The notes under the pieces: model-generated
Databases searched by the model: none
What the model saw: only the letters and a program-made list of their open reading frames with translations
What the model was told of the DNA's origin: nothing
Translations under genes and position numbers: made by a program
Shown here: piece by piece, positions 1 through 6,106 of the stretch
How the letters are laid out: the number at the start of each line of letters is the position of its first letter
Position numbering within the stretch: position 1 is the stretch's first letter
Assembly (NCBI GenBank): GCA_022508725.1
Contig: JAFLUR010000142.1
Span: 1 to 6,106, forward strand
Direction: 5' to 3'
DNA length: 6,106 nt
DNA from: Oscillospiraceae bacterium
Lineage (GTDB): Bacteria > Bacillota > Clostridia > UBA1381

Positions 1-204
1 GCAGAAAAATCCACTCAAAAATCCAACGATTGGAGGAATACTAAACAGGCTCTAAGAAAAACCGAAGATGCGGGAATGAAATTGTTACATCTTCCTCCAT
101 ACAGTCCGGATTTTAATCCGATTGAAAAAATGCGGGCTAAAATAAAAGCTGTTCTTCGTAAGCTTAAGGCTCGCAGGGAGTGCGAAGTTTTTTCTGTAAA
201 TTAA
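1..204 (+). pseudogene. IS630-family transposase remnant, C-terminal part of DDE domain
   Basis: The frame is open from the left edge to a TAA at 202-204 (67 residues visible). It contains LPPYSPDFNPIE (about residues 31-42), the signature of IS630/Tc1-mariner DDE transposases (DDE_3 fold), ending in the third catalytic acid, Glu42. A basic helix follows, as in the family. Several signs point to decay. The residue where the family has a near-invariant Trp (NPIEKMW) is Arg45. The stretch before the motif lacks the expected MDN...H block with the second catalytic Asp. The protein stops about 25 residues early, without the usual Trp-Phe...Gly-Tyr tail. A different frame at 212-244 reads VFFTAGLFKP and then stops, which may be the displaced tail (weak inference). 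The family assignment is firm; the claim that it is inactive rests on this fragment alone because the N-terminus is outside the window. It runs convergent to the GH43 gene. Confidence 0.85.
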
Positions 205-224
205 GTTTCCGGTGTTTTTCACGG

Positions 225-243
225 CAGGGCTTTTTAAACCCTG
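225..243. other. AT-looped hairpin between convergent genes, possible weak terminator
   Basis: CAGGG at 225-229 pairs with CCCTG at 239-243. On the minus-strand transcript the stem extends through one G-U and two A-U pairs to a three-base loop. A second small imperfect hairpin lies beside it at 209-224, with a T5 loop. The position just past the GH43 stop codon suits a transcription end, but neither strand has a U-run directly after the stem, so a canonical intrinsic terminator is not supported. It could instead belong to the end of the decayed insertion sequence. Confidence 0.3.
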
Positions 244-283
244 ACGTAACTATAATATTGATGCTCAGATAAGGAAGAACCTA

Positions 284-2464
284 TCACTGTCCGCCGTTTT
301 TTTCGTGCCTGTAAAGCGATGTATCGGCTTTAATTTGCTTGCAGGCATATCCTTTGCCTACAGGTTCCATTGTATCCTTTTTCCATGTGAATATCTTCAG
401 CGTATATTCCGACTGCGGATCGATTTCAAACTCGCCGCTCATCTGATTTTTCGCAACAGCCGCGATTGCGCCGTCCGTATCATAGAGAGCCGTGTAAACA
501 TCAATGTCCGAAATATCGTCTGTTGCCGCAAGCGACCAATTTAACGATCTGCCTTCAAATTCCGTTTTCGAAATGTAAACCGAATTCCGACTTGCGTATA
601 CGGGATTTGTAATTCCCTCAAGCGTCGGTGTAACGGTTTTAATATTGCCGTTTTCGTCAAACTCCAGCTTGTCAATGCACACCTCGCGATGATTTCCCGC
701 CTCACTCGATTGAGTTTCCTGATTTCCGTAACGAGCGGTGTTAAAGCGGTGATAGCATATATACCATTCATCCGTTCCCGGAACATTTATAACCGAATGA
801 TGTCCCGTTCCTTTGATAAGATTTGAGTTCGCGTTGTTTCTATGCAGTATCTGCGTATTTCCGGTAAGTGTTCCAAGCGGCGAATCCATGGTACCGTAGC
901 GTACATGGTAGTTCGGACTTCCGGTATCGTCAGCCGACCACATCAGATAATAAACGCCGTTGCGCTTAATCATAAACGCGCCCTCGCGGAAGTTGCCCGG
1001 CCGGTAGTCCTTGACTGTGCCTTCAATATGGAGCATATCATCCGTAAGCTTTGCCGCGTGCATCGTTGAGCCGTTGCCCCAGTAAAGATATGAGGTACCG
1101 TCGTCATCAGTGAACACTGCCGGATCTATCATCTGTCCGGAATATGCTCCGCCTGCCGCAATAACCCCTTTGTCCACGAACGGTCCGACAGGCGAATCCG
1201 CCACGGCGACGGCGAGATTTTTTCCACCGCCTGCAGCGGGAGCCGCACTGTAATAGAAATAATATTTTCCGTTCTTTTCTGTTACGGTAGGCGCCCAGCC
1301 GTTCTTGCCGTTAGACCAGCTTACGTCGGCAAGATCGAGTATAACGCCCTCGTCCGTCCAGTGAACAAGATCCTCCGACGAGAAGCACTTGAAATACGGA
1401 GCATCCCAGCCGGTACCACCGTCGGTTGTCGGATATATGTAATACTTGCCGTCAAATACCGCAATGTTGGGATCGGCATAATAGCCGTCAAGAACCGCGT
1501 TTCCGCGTTCGCCTGCCGTTACAGTCCAATCCGCCGTAAGCGATGAATCTCCGGCGTCCGTTACGGTTACAACACCGTCCGAGTATGTTCCGCTTTTAAG
1601 CGTCACGGCAGCGTCACTCTCACACCCAAATACCGGCGACAGATTTTCAATATCCGTTCCTACCTGCACGGGAATAAAAACAGTTTTGTTTACCGTGTCA
1701 AATTCCACTCCATACGATTTTATACCATCACCCGACACAGACGTAATTTTCGGCGCGGTTTTCGTATATGAGCTTTTCTGTTCTTCACTCAAATTTATGA
1801 CCTCCTCCGCTGTCAGCGCTCTGTTGTAAATTCTGAAATCCGATACCGTTCCCTTAAAATACGGATCGTTGTATACGGATTTTGCAATATAATTCGCGGT
1901 TGTCGCGCCCAAATCAGAGGGCTTTACGGATATATTCGCCGTTGCAACAGCCTTTCCGTCACGATACATCACGGAATTTGCTCCGTCAAATACCGCTATA
2001 ATACTCGTCCATTCGTCGGCGCTTACATAATTGTTCGTTGCCAGTTCACTCTCTGCTTTGTAGTCTGTCAGTGTAATTGCCGCTCTGAGCTTTGAGTTCG
2101 GATTATATGTATTGAGGAACATATATCCCGTTTCGTTTGAGTTGCCTATGCACCATGTGAACTGATTCTGCTTTTCGATTTCCGATTTAAGATAAATCGC
2201 TACAGTTGCCGAATCCGCGTCCTTCAATATACCGTTCGGCATCCGTATATAGTCGTCGGCGCCGTCAAACACCGCCATTCCGTCGGTTATGACTGCTCCG
2301 TTTATCGTTCCGTCAAGTCCGTTACCCGAAATATCCTTCGCTCCGTTCTCGAAATTGTACCATAAAATCGGCATCGTTTCTTCCGCACTTACCGAAATTG
2401 CCGGAGGTACAATCTGTGCAAGCATTGCCAATACTACAGTTATTATTGCTCTTTTGAAATTCAT
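284..2464 (-). CDS. Secreted GH43-family glycoside hydrolase with LamG and Ig-like modules (arabinofuranosidase/xylosidase/arabinanase type)
   Basis: The protein is 726 residues, starting at the ATG at 2464. An in-frame GTG at 2479 would add five residues but overlaps the GGAGG at 2473-2477, which sits eight bases before the ATG, so the ATG is preferred. Residues 1-27 are a signal peptide (MNFKRAII, hydrophobic core, cleavage after SVSA). Residues about 33-225 are a LamG/concanavalin-like module, and 237-318 an Ig-like beta module. Residues 325-605 form the GH43 five-bladed propeller. The expected triad is present: general base Asp331 in YYADPNI, pKa-modulating Asp447 in MIDPAVF, general acid Glu494 in FREGAFM. 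The family GTGHHS motif, with its metal-site His, is at about 553-558. Residues 623-726 are a beta-rich C-terminal module of unclear family. GH43 enzymes remove or cut arabinose or xylose units in arabinan, arabinoxylan or pectin side chains; the exact substrate cannot be told here. There is no SLH or sortase motif, so the enzyme is probably released. It lies downstream of the SLH protein gene on the same strand. Confidence 0.93.
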   Translation of the reverse strand: MNFKRAIITVVLAMLAQIVPPAISVSAEETMPILWYNFENGAKDISGNGLDGTINGAVITDGMAVFDGADDYIRMPNGILKDADSATVAIYLKSEIEKQNQFTWCIGNSNETGYMFLNTYNPNSKLRAAITLTDYKAESELATNNYVSADEWTSIIAVFDGANSVMYRDGKAVATANISVKPSDLGATTANYIAKSVYNDPYFKGTVSDFRIYNRALTAEEVINLSEEQKSSYTKTAPKITSVSGDGIKSYGVEFDTVNKTVFIPVQVGTDIENLSPVFGCESDAAVTLKSGTYSDGVVTVTDAGDSSLTADWTVTAGERGNAVLDGYYADPNIAVFDGKYYIYPTTDGGTGWDAPYFKCFSSEDLVHWTDEGVILDLADVSWSNGKNGWAPTVTEKNGKYYFYYSAAPAAGGGKNLAVAVADSPVGPFVDKGVIAAGGAYSGQMIDPAVFTDDDGTSYLYWGNGSTMHAAKLTDDMLHIEGTVKDYRPGNFREGAFMIKRNGVYYLMWSADDTGSPNYHVRYGTMDSPLGTLTGNTQILHRNNANSNLIKGTGHHSVINVPGTDEWYICYHRFNTARYGNQETQSSEAGNHREVCIDKLEFDENGNIKTVTPTLEGITNPVYASRNSVYISKTEFEGRSLNWSLAATDDISDIDVYTALYDTDGAIAAVAKNQMSGEFEIDPQSEYTLKIFTWKKDTMEPVGKGYACKQIKADTSLYRHEKNGGQ

Positions 2465-2468
2465 AGTG

Positions 2469-2720
2469 TTAACCTCCACTCACTGTTTTCTCATAGCCTG
2501 TTTGCATCCTCCGATCATCCTTTCGGCATATTTTCCTCTCGGCTTTGCCGTTGGTATTGCCGTCCTTTACCTCTGCCTCCGTGCCGTACATTACTGCGCC
2601 CCCGGCTCCCGGAAATGCGGAAATTGCCTCTGCAGCAAGAACAGAACGAGTAGTCCGAAAAATGCTCACACAAAGCGTCTGCATCACCACCACCGAAGAA
2701 ACCAACATTTTTTTCTTCAT
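2469..2720 (-). pseudogene. Pectate lyase gene fossil (secreted PL1-like N-terminus only)
   Basis: The ORF is 83 codons long with a good ribosome binding site. It begins MKKKMLVSSVVVMQTL, a signal-peptide-like leader, and continues LAAEAISAFPGAGGAVMYGT. AFPGAxG..MY.T followed by GGRGG is the usual mature N-terminus of secreted clostridial pectate lyases (family PL1, right-handed beta helix). Here the GGRG segment is present but out of frame: read from 2580 in the neighbouring frame the bases give GGRGK, so one base appears to have been lost near 2581. Downstream residues in either frame (DGNTNGKAERK, or RQYQRQSREEN) do not look like a lyase, and nothing of the roughly 300-400-residue catalytic helix remains. 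The c-region of the leader (RTTRS) is also unusually charged. The stop falls four bases before the GH43 ATG. The lyase reading rests on a short motif; a real small secreted peptide is the alternative. Confidence 0.6.
2473..2477 (-). promoter_or_regulatory. Ribosome binding site of the GH43 gene
   Basis: The minus strand reads GGAGG, then TTAACACT, then ATG at 2464. This eight-base spacing decides the start in favour of the ATG over the GTG at 2479, which overlaps the Shine-Dalgarno itself. The site also lies inside the last codons of the short pectate-lyase-like ORF, whose TAA is at 2469-2471. Confidence 0.85.
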
Positions 2721-2726
2721 AACAAT

Positions 2727-2732
2727 CCCTCT
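2727..2732 (-). promoter_or_regulatory. Ribosome binding site of the pectate-lyase-like short ORF
   Basis: The minus strand reads AGAGGG, then six bases (ATTGTT), then ATG at 2720. Spacing and sequence are normal, so initiation on the fossil ORF is probably still possible even though its coding part is broken. Confidence 0.65.
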
Positions 2733-2744
2733 GTAATTCCGAAA

Positions 2745-2776
2745 GAGGTTGCCTGCCGTTTCCTGCCGGCAACCTT
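2745..2776 (-). other. Strong hairpin in the leader between the SLH protein gene and the fossil ORF
   Basis: GGTTGCC at 2747-2753 pairs with GGCAACC at 2768-2774. The stem is extended outwards by an A-T and a wobble pair, and inwards by further short pairing around a duplicated CCTGCCG. On the minus strand it is followed only by CTCTTTCGG, a poor U-tract. It could be a weak terminator for the SLH gene, an mRNA stabiliser at a processing site, or an attenuator for the downstream gene. The sequence does not decide between these. Confidence 0.45.
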
Positions 2777-2797
2777 CTCCGAAAATTATGTACGATT

Positions 2798-2803
2798 ATT
2801 ATA
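2798..2803 (-). promoter_or_regulatory. Candidate -10 box (TATAAT) for the GH43 transcript
   Basis: A perfect TATAAT reads on the minus strand within TTTTTATAATAATCG, just past the stop codon of the SLH gene. No good TTGACA-like element sits 16-18 bases upstream, and there is no extended -10 TG. Transcription from here would start near 2790, giving a leader that carries the hairpin and the fossil ORF before reaching GH43. Perfect -10 matches arise by chance in AT-rich gaps, so this is tentative. Confidence 0.3.
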
Positions 2804-2825
2804 AAAACCGCATCTTATTTGATTT

Positions 2826-5800
2826 TTAGTCTATCCGGCTTATTGTGACCGCAAATTCCGCACGGGTGATATTTGCCTTGGGATCGAATGTTCCGTTCTC
2901 GCGTCCCGTCATAATGCCCTTCATCGCGCAGAACATCACGCCCTCAGCCGCCCAGTCCGATATCCGGTCCGTATCACTGTAATCAAGTCCGATTGCCCAT
3001 GCTCCGACAGGGCCTTCACCCTTACAGTCATAATAACACTTGATAATCTTCGCTGTCTGTTCGCGCGTTACCGCCTCGTCGGGACGGAATGTACCGTCGC
3101 CGAAGCCGTTCAATATTCCGTTTGCCGTGCCCCAAGCAACATACGGCGCATAATACGCATTCCGATCTATATCAGTGTACTCGTTTGTCTCCATCGCTTG
3201 CGGCGCACCGTCCATTCTTCCGAGAATTGTCACAAGCATACCGCGGGTGAGTGTCATGCCCGGACCGAACTCGGTTTCCGCAACGCCGTTCATTAATCCG
3301 TTGTCATACGCGAATTTAACCGCGTCATAGAACCAATCCGTACTGTGAACATCATCAAACGGAAGTGTGTCCGGACTGAGCGGAGCCGATGTCGGCTCGC
3401 TGCTTTCAATCGGAGCTTCACTTGATACCGGTTCCTCCGTCGCCTCCGGTGTTGCCGTAGGCTTGGGTGACGGCGTTGTGCTCGTTCTTCTGCTCGAATG
3501 TGAGGACGTGCTTCCCTGCACGGGCTTGGTTGTCGGTTCGGTCGAAGACTGCGGCTTCTCATCATACGCTATCGCATAAGTTGAGAACTTTTGCGCATAG
3601 ATTGTAACAAATCCGTCTCCTACCTCGCAGCGCTCACCGCTGCCGCTGTTGCTCATAGACTCAGCCTTACCGCCATGATAACGATAAACCCTTATATTCG
3701 ACTTTCCTTCCGTTGCAAACGGAATAACTATCGTAATCAGATTCCCTGTTTTGCTTATCTCTTCGGTTTCGTTATCAACGGTCTTTACAATCACAATATC
3801 AATATACTCAATTTTACTGTCACCGCTTTTTTTCTTTATTGCCTTCTGCGCAGGATCTGCAGTGTTTTCGGGCTTGCTTTCAACCGTCATTTTAACCTCC
3901 GTAACAGCGTCCCGACCTGCTGCTTCGGCAATCTCATCAGCTAATTTGTCAAGACCGCCTACTATGATATCAGGCGTATTCTCACCCTTAACCTCAAGCG
4001 CGCTGCTTACACCGGTCGCGGGAAGATTTACGTCAATCACAACGTCTTTATTCTCTACTTTTATAAGCATTGTAATCGTCTTATCATCATATTCAACGAT
4101 AAGATTGTAGATGCCCGTCTCAACGTCACTGAACGCGTAGAAACCATTCTCATCAGTCAACGTATGTGCGTCGGTCGGCTTTAGTGTCAGCTTGACATTC
4201 TTCGCCGCAGTATTATCGGCGTTGGTTATTGTTCCGCTTACGGCATACTTCGGAGACGGTGTATCTGTCGGCTTTAATGTCGGCGTGCTTGTCGGCGCGT
4301 CGGTCGGTTTGCTTGTCGGCGCGTTGGTAGGTACGCTCGTCGGTTTGCTTGTCGGTGCGTCTGTAGGTACGCTTGTCGGCGCGTCGGTCGGTACGCTCGT
4401 CGGTGTACTTGTCGGCTCATTCGTTGGCGCGGCTTCCGTACCCATAAGTGTCTTTATCTCGTCTGCCGTGATAGCGTAATTGTAAATTACCATCTCGTCT
4501 ATAAGACCGTTATACAGTGCATCGGCAGCGTACTGCGACTTACCTATATAATTTGCAGTGCCGCTGTACACCTCCGCCATATTCTTTGTACAAACTGCCG
4601 TGCCTACGGATTCACCGTTCAAATATAATGTCAGAGTATCCGATGCCTCGTCATATGTAACTGTTATATATGCCCACTCGTTCGCGGTAAGTTTCTTGGG
4701 CGAATCTATCCCTGATCCGAATGCGTCCACACGGTATGTTCCGCTTGTTCCGGAATTGGGAGTTTCGCCGAGTGTGGTAACAAATATACTGTTATTCTCG
4801 CCTATTCCGAAATCAAACACTCTCTGCCACCATGTGTTCATATCCGCGGGTTTGATCCACGCTCCCACCGAGAAACTCAGAGCAAGCGGGAATTTGTCAA
4901 GCTTACCGTAATATCCGTTCTTCGCGCTCGGAGTAAGCTTCAGTGCGTTGCCCGTCTTACCTGCCGCAAATTCCATAGTACCCGCACTGCCGTCCCGCAA
5001 ATATGTAATTCCGTCGGCTGTATCATCCTCAAACCGGAACACAGCCGTCTGTTTTTTATCCTCAAATTCAGCAGTTACCGTTACATTCGTTGACGGCATA
5101 TTAAACTTATACGCTCCCTTTCTGCCGCTTGTGAGTATACTCGTATCGCCCGCCTTAACGTCCTTTATTACCTTGCCCTCAGGTGCGGTTACGGTTACGT
5201 TAATCTCATCGCCCAAATGAGCCTCGGTCTTGTCAACACTTACGTTATCGGCTGCATCGGAATCTACTGTTACGGTAAGCGCGGTTTGTCCCTGAACCGT
5301 TACGTTAATATCCTTGCTTATCGTGATATCGCCGTAGGTTATCTGTGCCGTAAGAGTTACGGACGTATCCGCAGTCGGCAGAGTTACCGTTGCCGCGCCG
5401 CTGTCGTCAATGCTTATAACGTCGGTGTTGTCACTCGTCCACTTTATGCTGTAGCCCGCATCTGCTGCCGCTTTCGGGAGCACAAGCGTATCGGTTATGT
5501 TCTTATTTTCAATATCTGTAATCGGGGCGATGCCGTATACGGAAATATCGTCAACCATACCGTTCATATATTCGCCGTTGCCCCATGTAGCCTTGCCTAT
5601 ATAGAATATCTGCGTATCCGCGCTTCCGAGAATATCGGAAAGCTTCACATCATCATGTGACTGAGCCTTTTTGAATTTGCCGTCAACATAGATTTCCATT
5701 GTTTTCTCATTAAAGAGGAAGTCAAGATCATGCCATTCGTTCTTAGCCGAGGTTACCGTAACACCCGGATTTCCTCTGCCGCCCTTGTATCTTTCAAAAT

Positions 5801-6106
5801 TAATTACACCGGCATTGTTGTTGAACGCGCCTATGTATTTTTCAGAGCCGCCGCTCGGAGCAGCCGCGCTTTCGGCGGCGAAGAAGTACCAGTCGGTCTT
5901 ATTGGAGCCCGTAGCCTTTGCTCTGATATGAATTGCCGCAGTTTCAAGATCTTTAAGTATCGGCGAACCGTCCGTCTTTGTAATTGCCATATGCGCCGAG
6001 CCGCCGAGGTCGGCAACCTTGTTTCCGTTATCCTCCGTAACGGTCGCACCGCTGTTTATGATTTTTCCGTCTACCGCCGCAATTGTTCCTTCATCGAAGT
6101 TTGCGT
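2826..6106 (-). CDS. Large SLH-anchored surface protein with LamG, Ig-like and CnaB-like modules (partial, start outside window)
   Basis: The frame ends with TAA at 2826-2828 and stays open to the right edge. The Met at 5990 lies inside a LamG module and is not a start: 38 more in-frame codons precede it, including NFDEGTIAAVDG. Of 1,092 visible residues (numbers from Met5990), the edge to 155 is LamG-1; 157-234 is an atypical bacterial Ig module (LVLPKA, IKWTSDNTDVISI); 235-313 is a small repeat domain ending FNMPSTNVTVTAEF; 314-517 is LamG-2 (FSVGAWIKP, YIGKSQY, IDEMVIY). Residues 518-580 are a PT-rich linker; 581-657 a CnaB/carboxypeptidase-regulatory-like module (VSGTITN...TDENGFYAF); 658-808 an unclassified module ending KFSTYAIAY; 809-875 a Ser/Thr/Pro linker. 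Three SLH modules fill 877-1054, with motifs LTRGM, VTREQ and ITRAE. SLH modules bind cell-wall polymers, so this is a surface-attached protein. No catalytic site is visible; one may lie in the missing N-terminus. Its neighbour suggests plant polysaccharide work. Confidence 0.92.
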   Translation of the reverse strand, partial: ANFDEGTIAAVDGKIINSGATVTEDNGNKVADLGGSAHMAITKTDGSPILKDLETAAIHIRAKATGSNKTDWYFFAAESAAAPSGGSEKYIGAFNNNAGVINFERYKGGRGNPGVTVTSAKNEWHDLDFLFNEKTMEIYVDGKFKKAQSHDDVKLSDILGSADTQIFYIGKATWGNGEYMNGMVDDISVYGIAPITDIENKNITDTLVLPKAAADAGYSIKWTSDNTDVISIDDSGAATVTLPTADTSVTLTAQITYGDITISKDINVTVQGQTALTVTVDSDAADNVSVDKTEAHLGDEINVTVTAPEGKVIKDVKAGDTSILTSGRKGAYKFNMPSTNVTVTAEFEDKKQTAVFRFEDDTADGITYLRDGSAGTMEFAAGKTGNALKLTPSAKNGYYGKLDKFPLALSFSVGAWIKPADMNTWWQRVFDFGIGENNSIFVTTLGETPNSGTSGTYRVDAFGSGIDSPKKLTANEWAYITVTYDEASDTLTLYLNGESVGTAVCTKNMAEVYSGTANYIGKSQYAADALYNGLIDEMVIYNYAITADEIKTLMGTEAAPTNEPTSTPTSVPTDAPTSVPTDAPTSKPTSVPTNAPTSKPTDAPTSTPTLKPTDTPSPKYAVSGTITNADNTAAKNVKLTLKPTDAHTLTDENGFYAFSDVETGIYNLIVEYDDKTITMLIKVENKDVVIDVNLPATGVSSALEVKGENTPDIIVGGLDKLADEIAEAAGRDAVTEVKMTVESKPENTADPAQKAIKKKSGDSKIEYIDIVIVKTVDNETEEISKTGNLITIVIPFATEGKSNIRVYRYHGGKAESMSNSGSGERCEVGDGFVTIYAQKFSTYAIAYDEKPQSSTEPTTKPVQGSTSSHSSRRTSTTPSPKPTATPEATEEPVSSEAPIESSEPTSAPLSPDTLPFDDVHSTDWFYDAVKFAYDNGLMNGVAETEFGPGMTLTRGMLVTILGRMDGAPQAMETNEYTDIDRNAYYAPYVAWGTANGILNGFGDGTFRPDEAVTREQTAKIIKCYYDCKGEGPVGAWAIGLDYSDTDRISDWAAEGVMFCAMKGIMTGRENGTFDPKANITRAEFAVTISRID
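2829..3362 (-). other. Three SLH (S-layer homology) modules, cell-wall anchor
   Basis: These are the last ~178 residues of the large surface protein. The modules begin at DDVHSTDWFYDAV, YTDIDRNAYYAPYV and YSDTDRISDWAAEGV. Each shows the family pattern of a D/W/Y-rich first helix, a central G(I/L)M/L.G segment (GLMNGV, GILNGF, GIMTGR), F.P, and then the TR motif (TRGM, TREQ, TRAE). Three copies are the usual number for one anchor, normally bound to pyruvylated secondary cell-wall polymer. The anchor is complete and sits at the extreme C-terminus. Confidence 0.93.
3366..3566 (-). other. Ser/Thr/Pro-rich linker before the SLH modules
   Basis: About 67 residues rich in Ser, Thr, Pro and Glu (for example TTPSPKPTATPEATEEP) separate the unclassified module from the SLH anchor. 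It is probably a flexible, wall-spanning, possibly O-glycosylated spacer. Unlike the linker at 4251-4439, it is not a regular repeat. Confidence 0.75.
4251..4439 (-). repeat. Tandem repeat encoding a PTxxPTxA linker
   Basis: A 12-base unit encodes PT followed by two variable residues, often paired into a 24-base unit giving PTSVPTDA or PTSKPTDA. It runs about 63 codons between LamG-2 and the CnaB-like module. Copies differ mainly at silent positions (GTCGGC/GTCGGT/GTAGGT on the plus strand) and at the variable residue (Val, Lys, Asp, Asn, Thr, Leu). The repeat keeps frame throughout. It is likely an extended, possibly glycosylated spacer whose length can change by slippage or recombination. 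Confidence 0.85.

Noticed and set aside
251..256. Plus-strand TATAAT box after the transposase remnant
   Set aside because: There is no matching -35 element, and it would only transcribe antisense into the 3' end of the GH43 gene.
2477..2479. GTG as the start of the GH43 gene
   Set aside because: It overlaps the Shine-Dalgarno GGAGG, while the ATG at 2464 has ideal spacing and opens a normal signal peptide.
2515..2772. Minus-strand 85-codon ORF as a separate gene
   Set aside because: Its start overlaps the leader hairpin and has no convincing ribosome binding site. Its only recognisable part (GGRGK) is the frame-shifted continuation of the pectate-lyase fossil.
2745..2776. Calling the leader hairpin a standard intrinsic terminator
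   Set aside because: The stem is strong, but the bases after it on the minus strand (CTCTTTCGG) are not a U-run, and the plus strand has no gene to terminate.
2289..2804. Plus-strand 171-codon ORF across the intergenic gap
   Set aside because: It runs antisense to the start of the GH43 gene and to the fossil ORF, and its product resembles no family. The minus-strand reading explains the same bases with a signal peptide and known motifs.
4251..4439. CRISPR-like or regulatory direct repeats
   Set aside because: The units are 12/24 bases, adjoining, without spacers, and in frame with a Thr/Pro linker inside a coding region.
4192..4479. Plus-strand ORF rich in VGxxVG repeats
   Set aside because: It is the antisense of the PT linker repeat. 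The Gly/Val periodicity comes directly from Pro/Thr codons on the other strand, and no ribosome binding site or neighbours support it.
5988..5990. Met codon as start of the large minus-strand protein
   Set aside because: The frame continues upstream without a stop to the window edge, there is no ribosome binding site, no signal peptide follows, and the Met lies inside a LamG module.

Overview
The window reads as a stretch of a Clostridia-type Firmicutes genome, probably a gut or plant-fibre degrader. The reasons are three S-layer homology (SLH) modules on a surface protein, Thr/Pro-rich linkers, LamG and atypical bacterial Ig modules around a GH43 glycoside hydrolase, strong GGAGG-type ribosome binding sites, and a low-to-middle GC content. 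The module mix resembles pectin/hemicellulose degraders such as Monoglobus and related uncultured Clostridia. That taxonomic placement is inference from architecture only.

Layout, left to right. Positions 1-204 (+) hold the end of a decayed IS630-family transposase. Positions 205-283 are a short convergent intergenic gap with an AT-looped hairpin. Positions 284-2464 (-) encode a secreted GH43 enzyme with signal peptide, LamG module, Ig-like module, catalytic propeller with a complete Asp/Asp/Glu triad, and a C-terminal beta-rich module. Positions 2465-2825 form a 361-base gap. It holds a short ORF (2469-2720, -) that keeps a ribosome binding site, a signal-peptide-like leader and the first residues typical of a secreted pectate lyase, and then goes out of frame: a gene fossil. 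Upstream of it lie a strong hairpin and a TATAAT box. Positions 2826-6106 (-) are the C-terminal 1,092 residues of a very large surface protein. Its frame is open to the right edge, so its start and any catalytic domain lie outside the window.

Functional reading. Both intact minus-strand genes point the same way and look like parts of a plant cell-wall polysaccharide locus. The large protein is fixed to the cell wall by SLH modules and presents LamG modules that may bind glycans or act as spacers. The GH43 enzyme has a signal peptide but no anchor and is probably released; arabinose- or xylose-containing side chains are the likely targets. A pectate lyase gene apparently once sat between them and has been mostly deleted. 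Its surviving stub now forms the leader of the GH43 gene, with its stop codon four bases before the GH43 ATG, which could couple the two translationally. I saw no CRISPR array, tRNA, rRNA or recognisable riboswitch, and no clearly new biological system. The most interesting items are the pectate-lyase fossil and the unclassified modules in the two large proteins.
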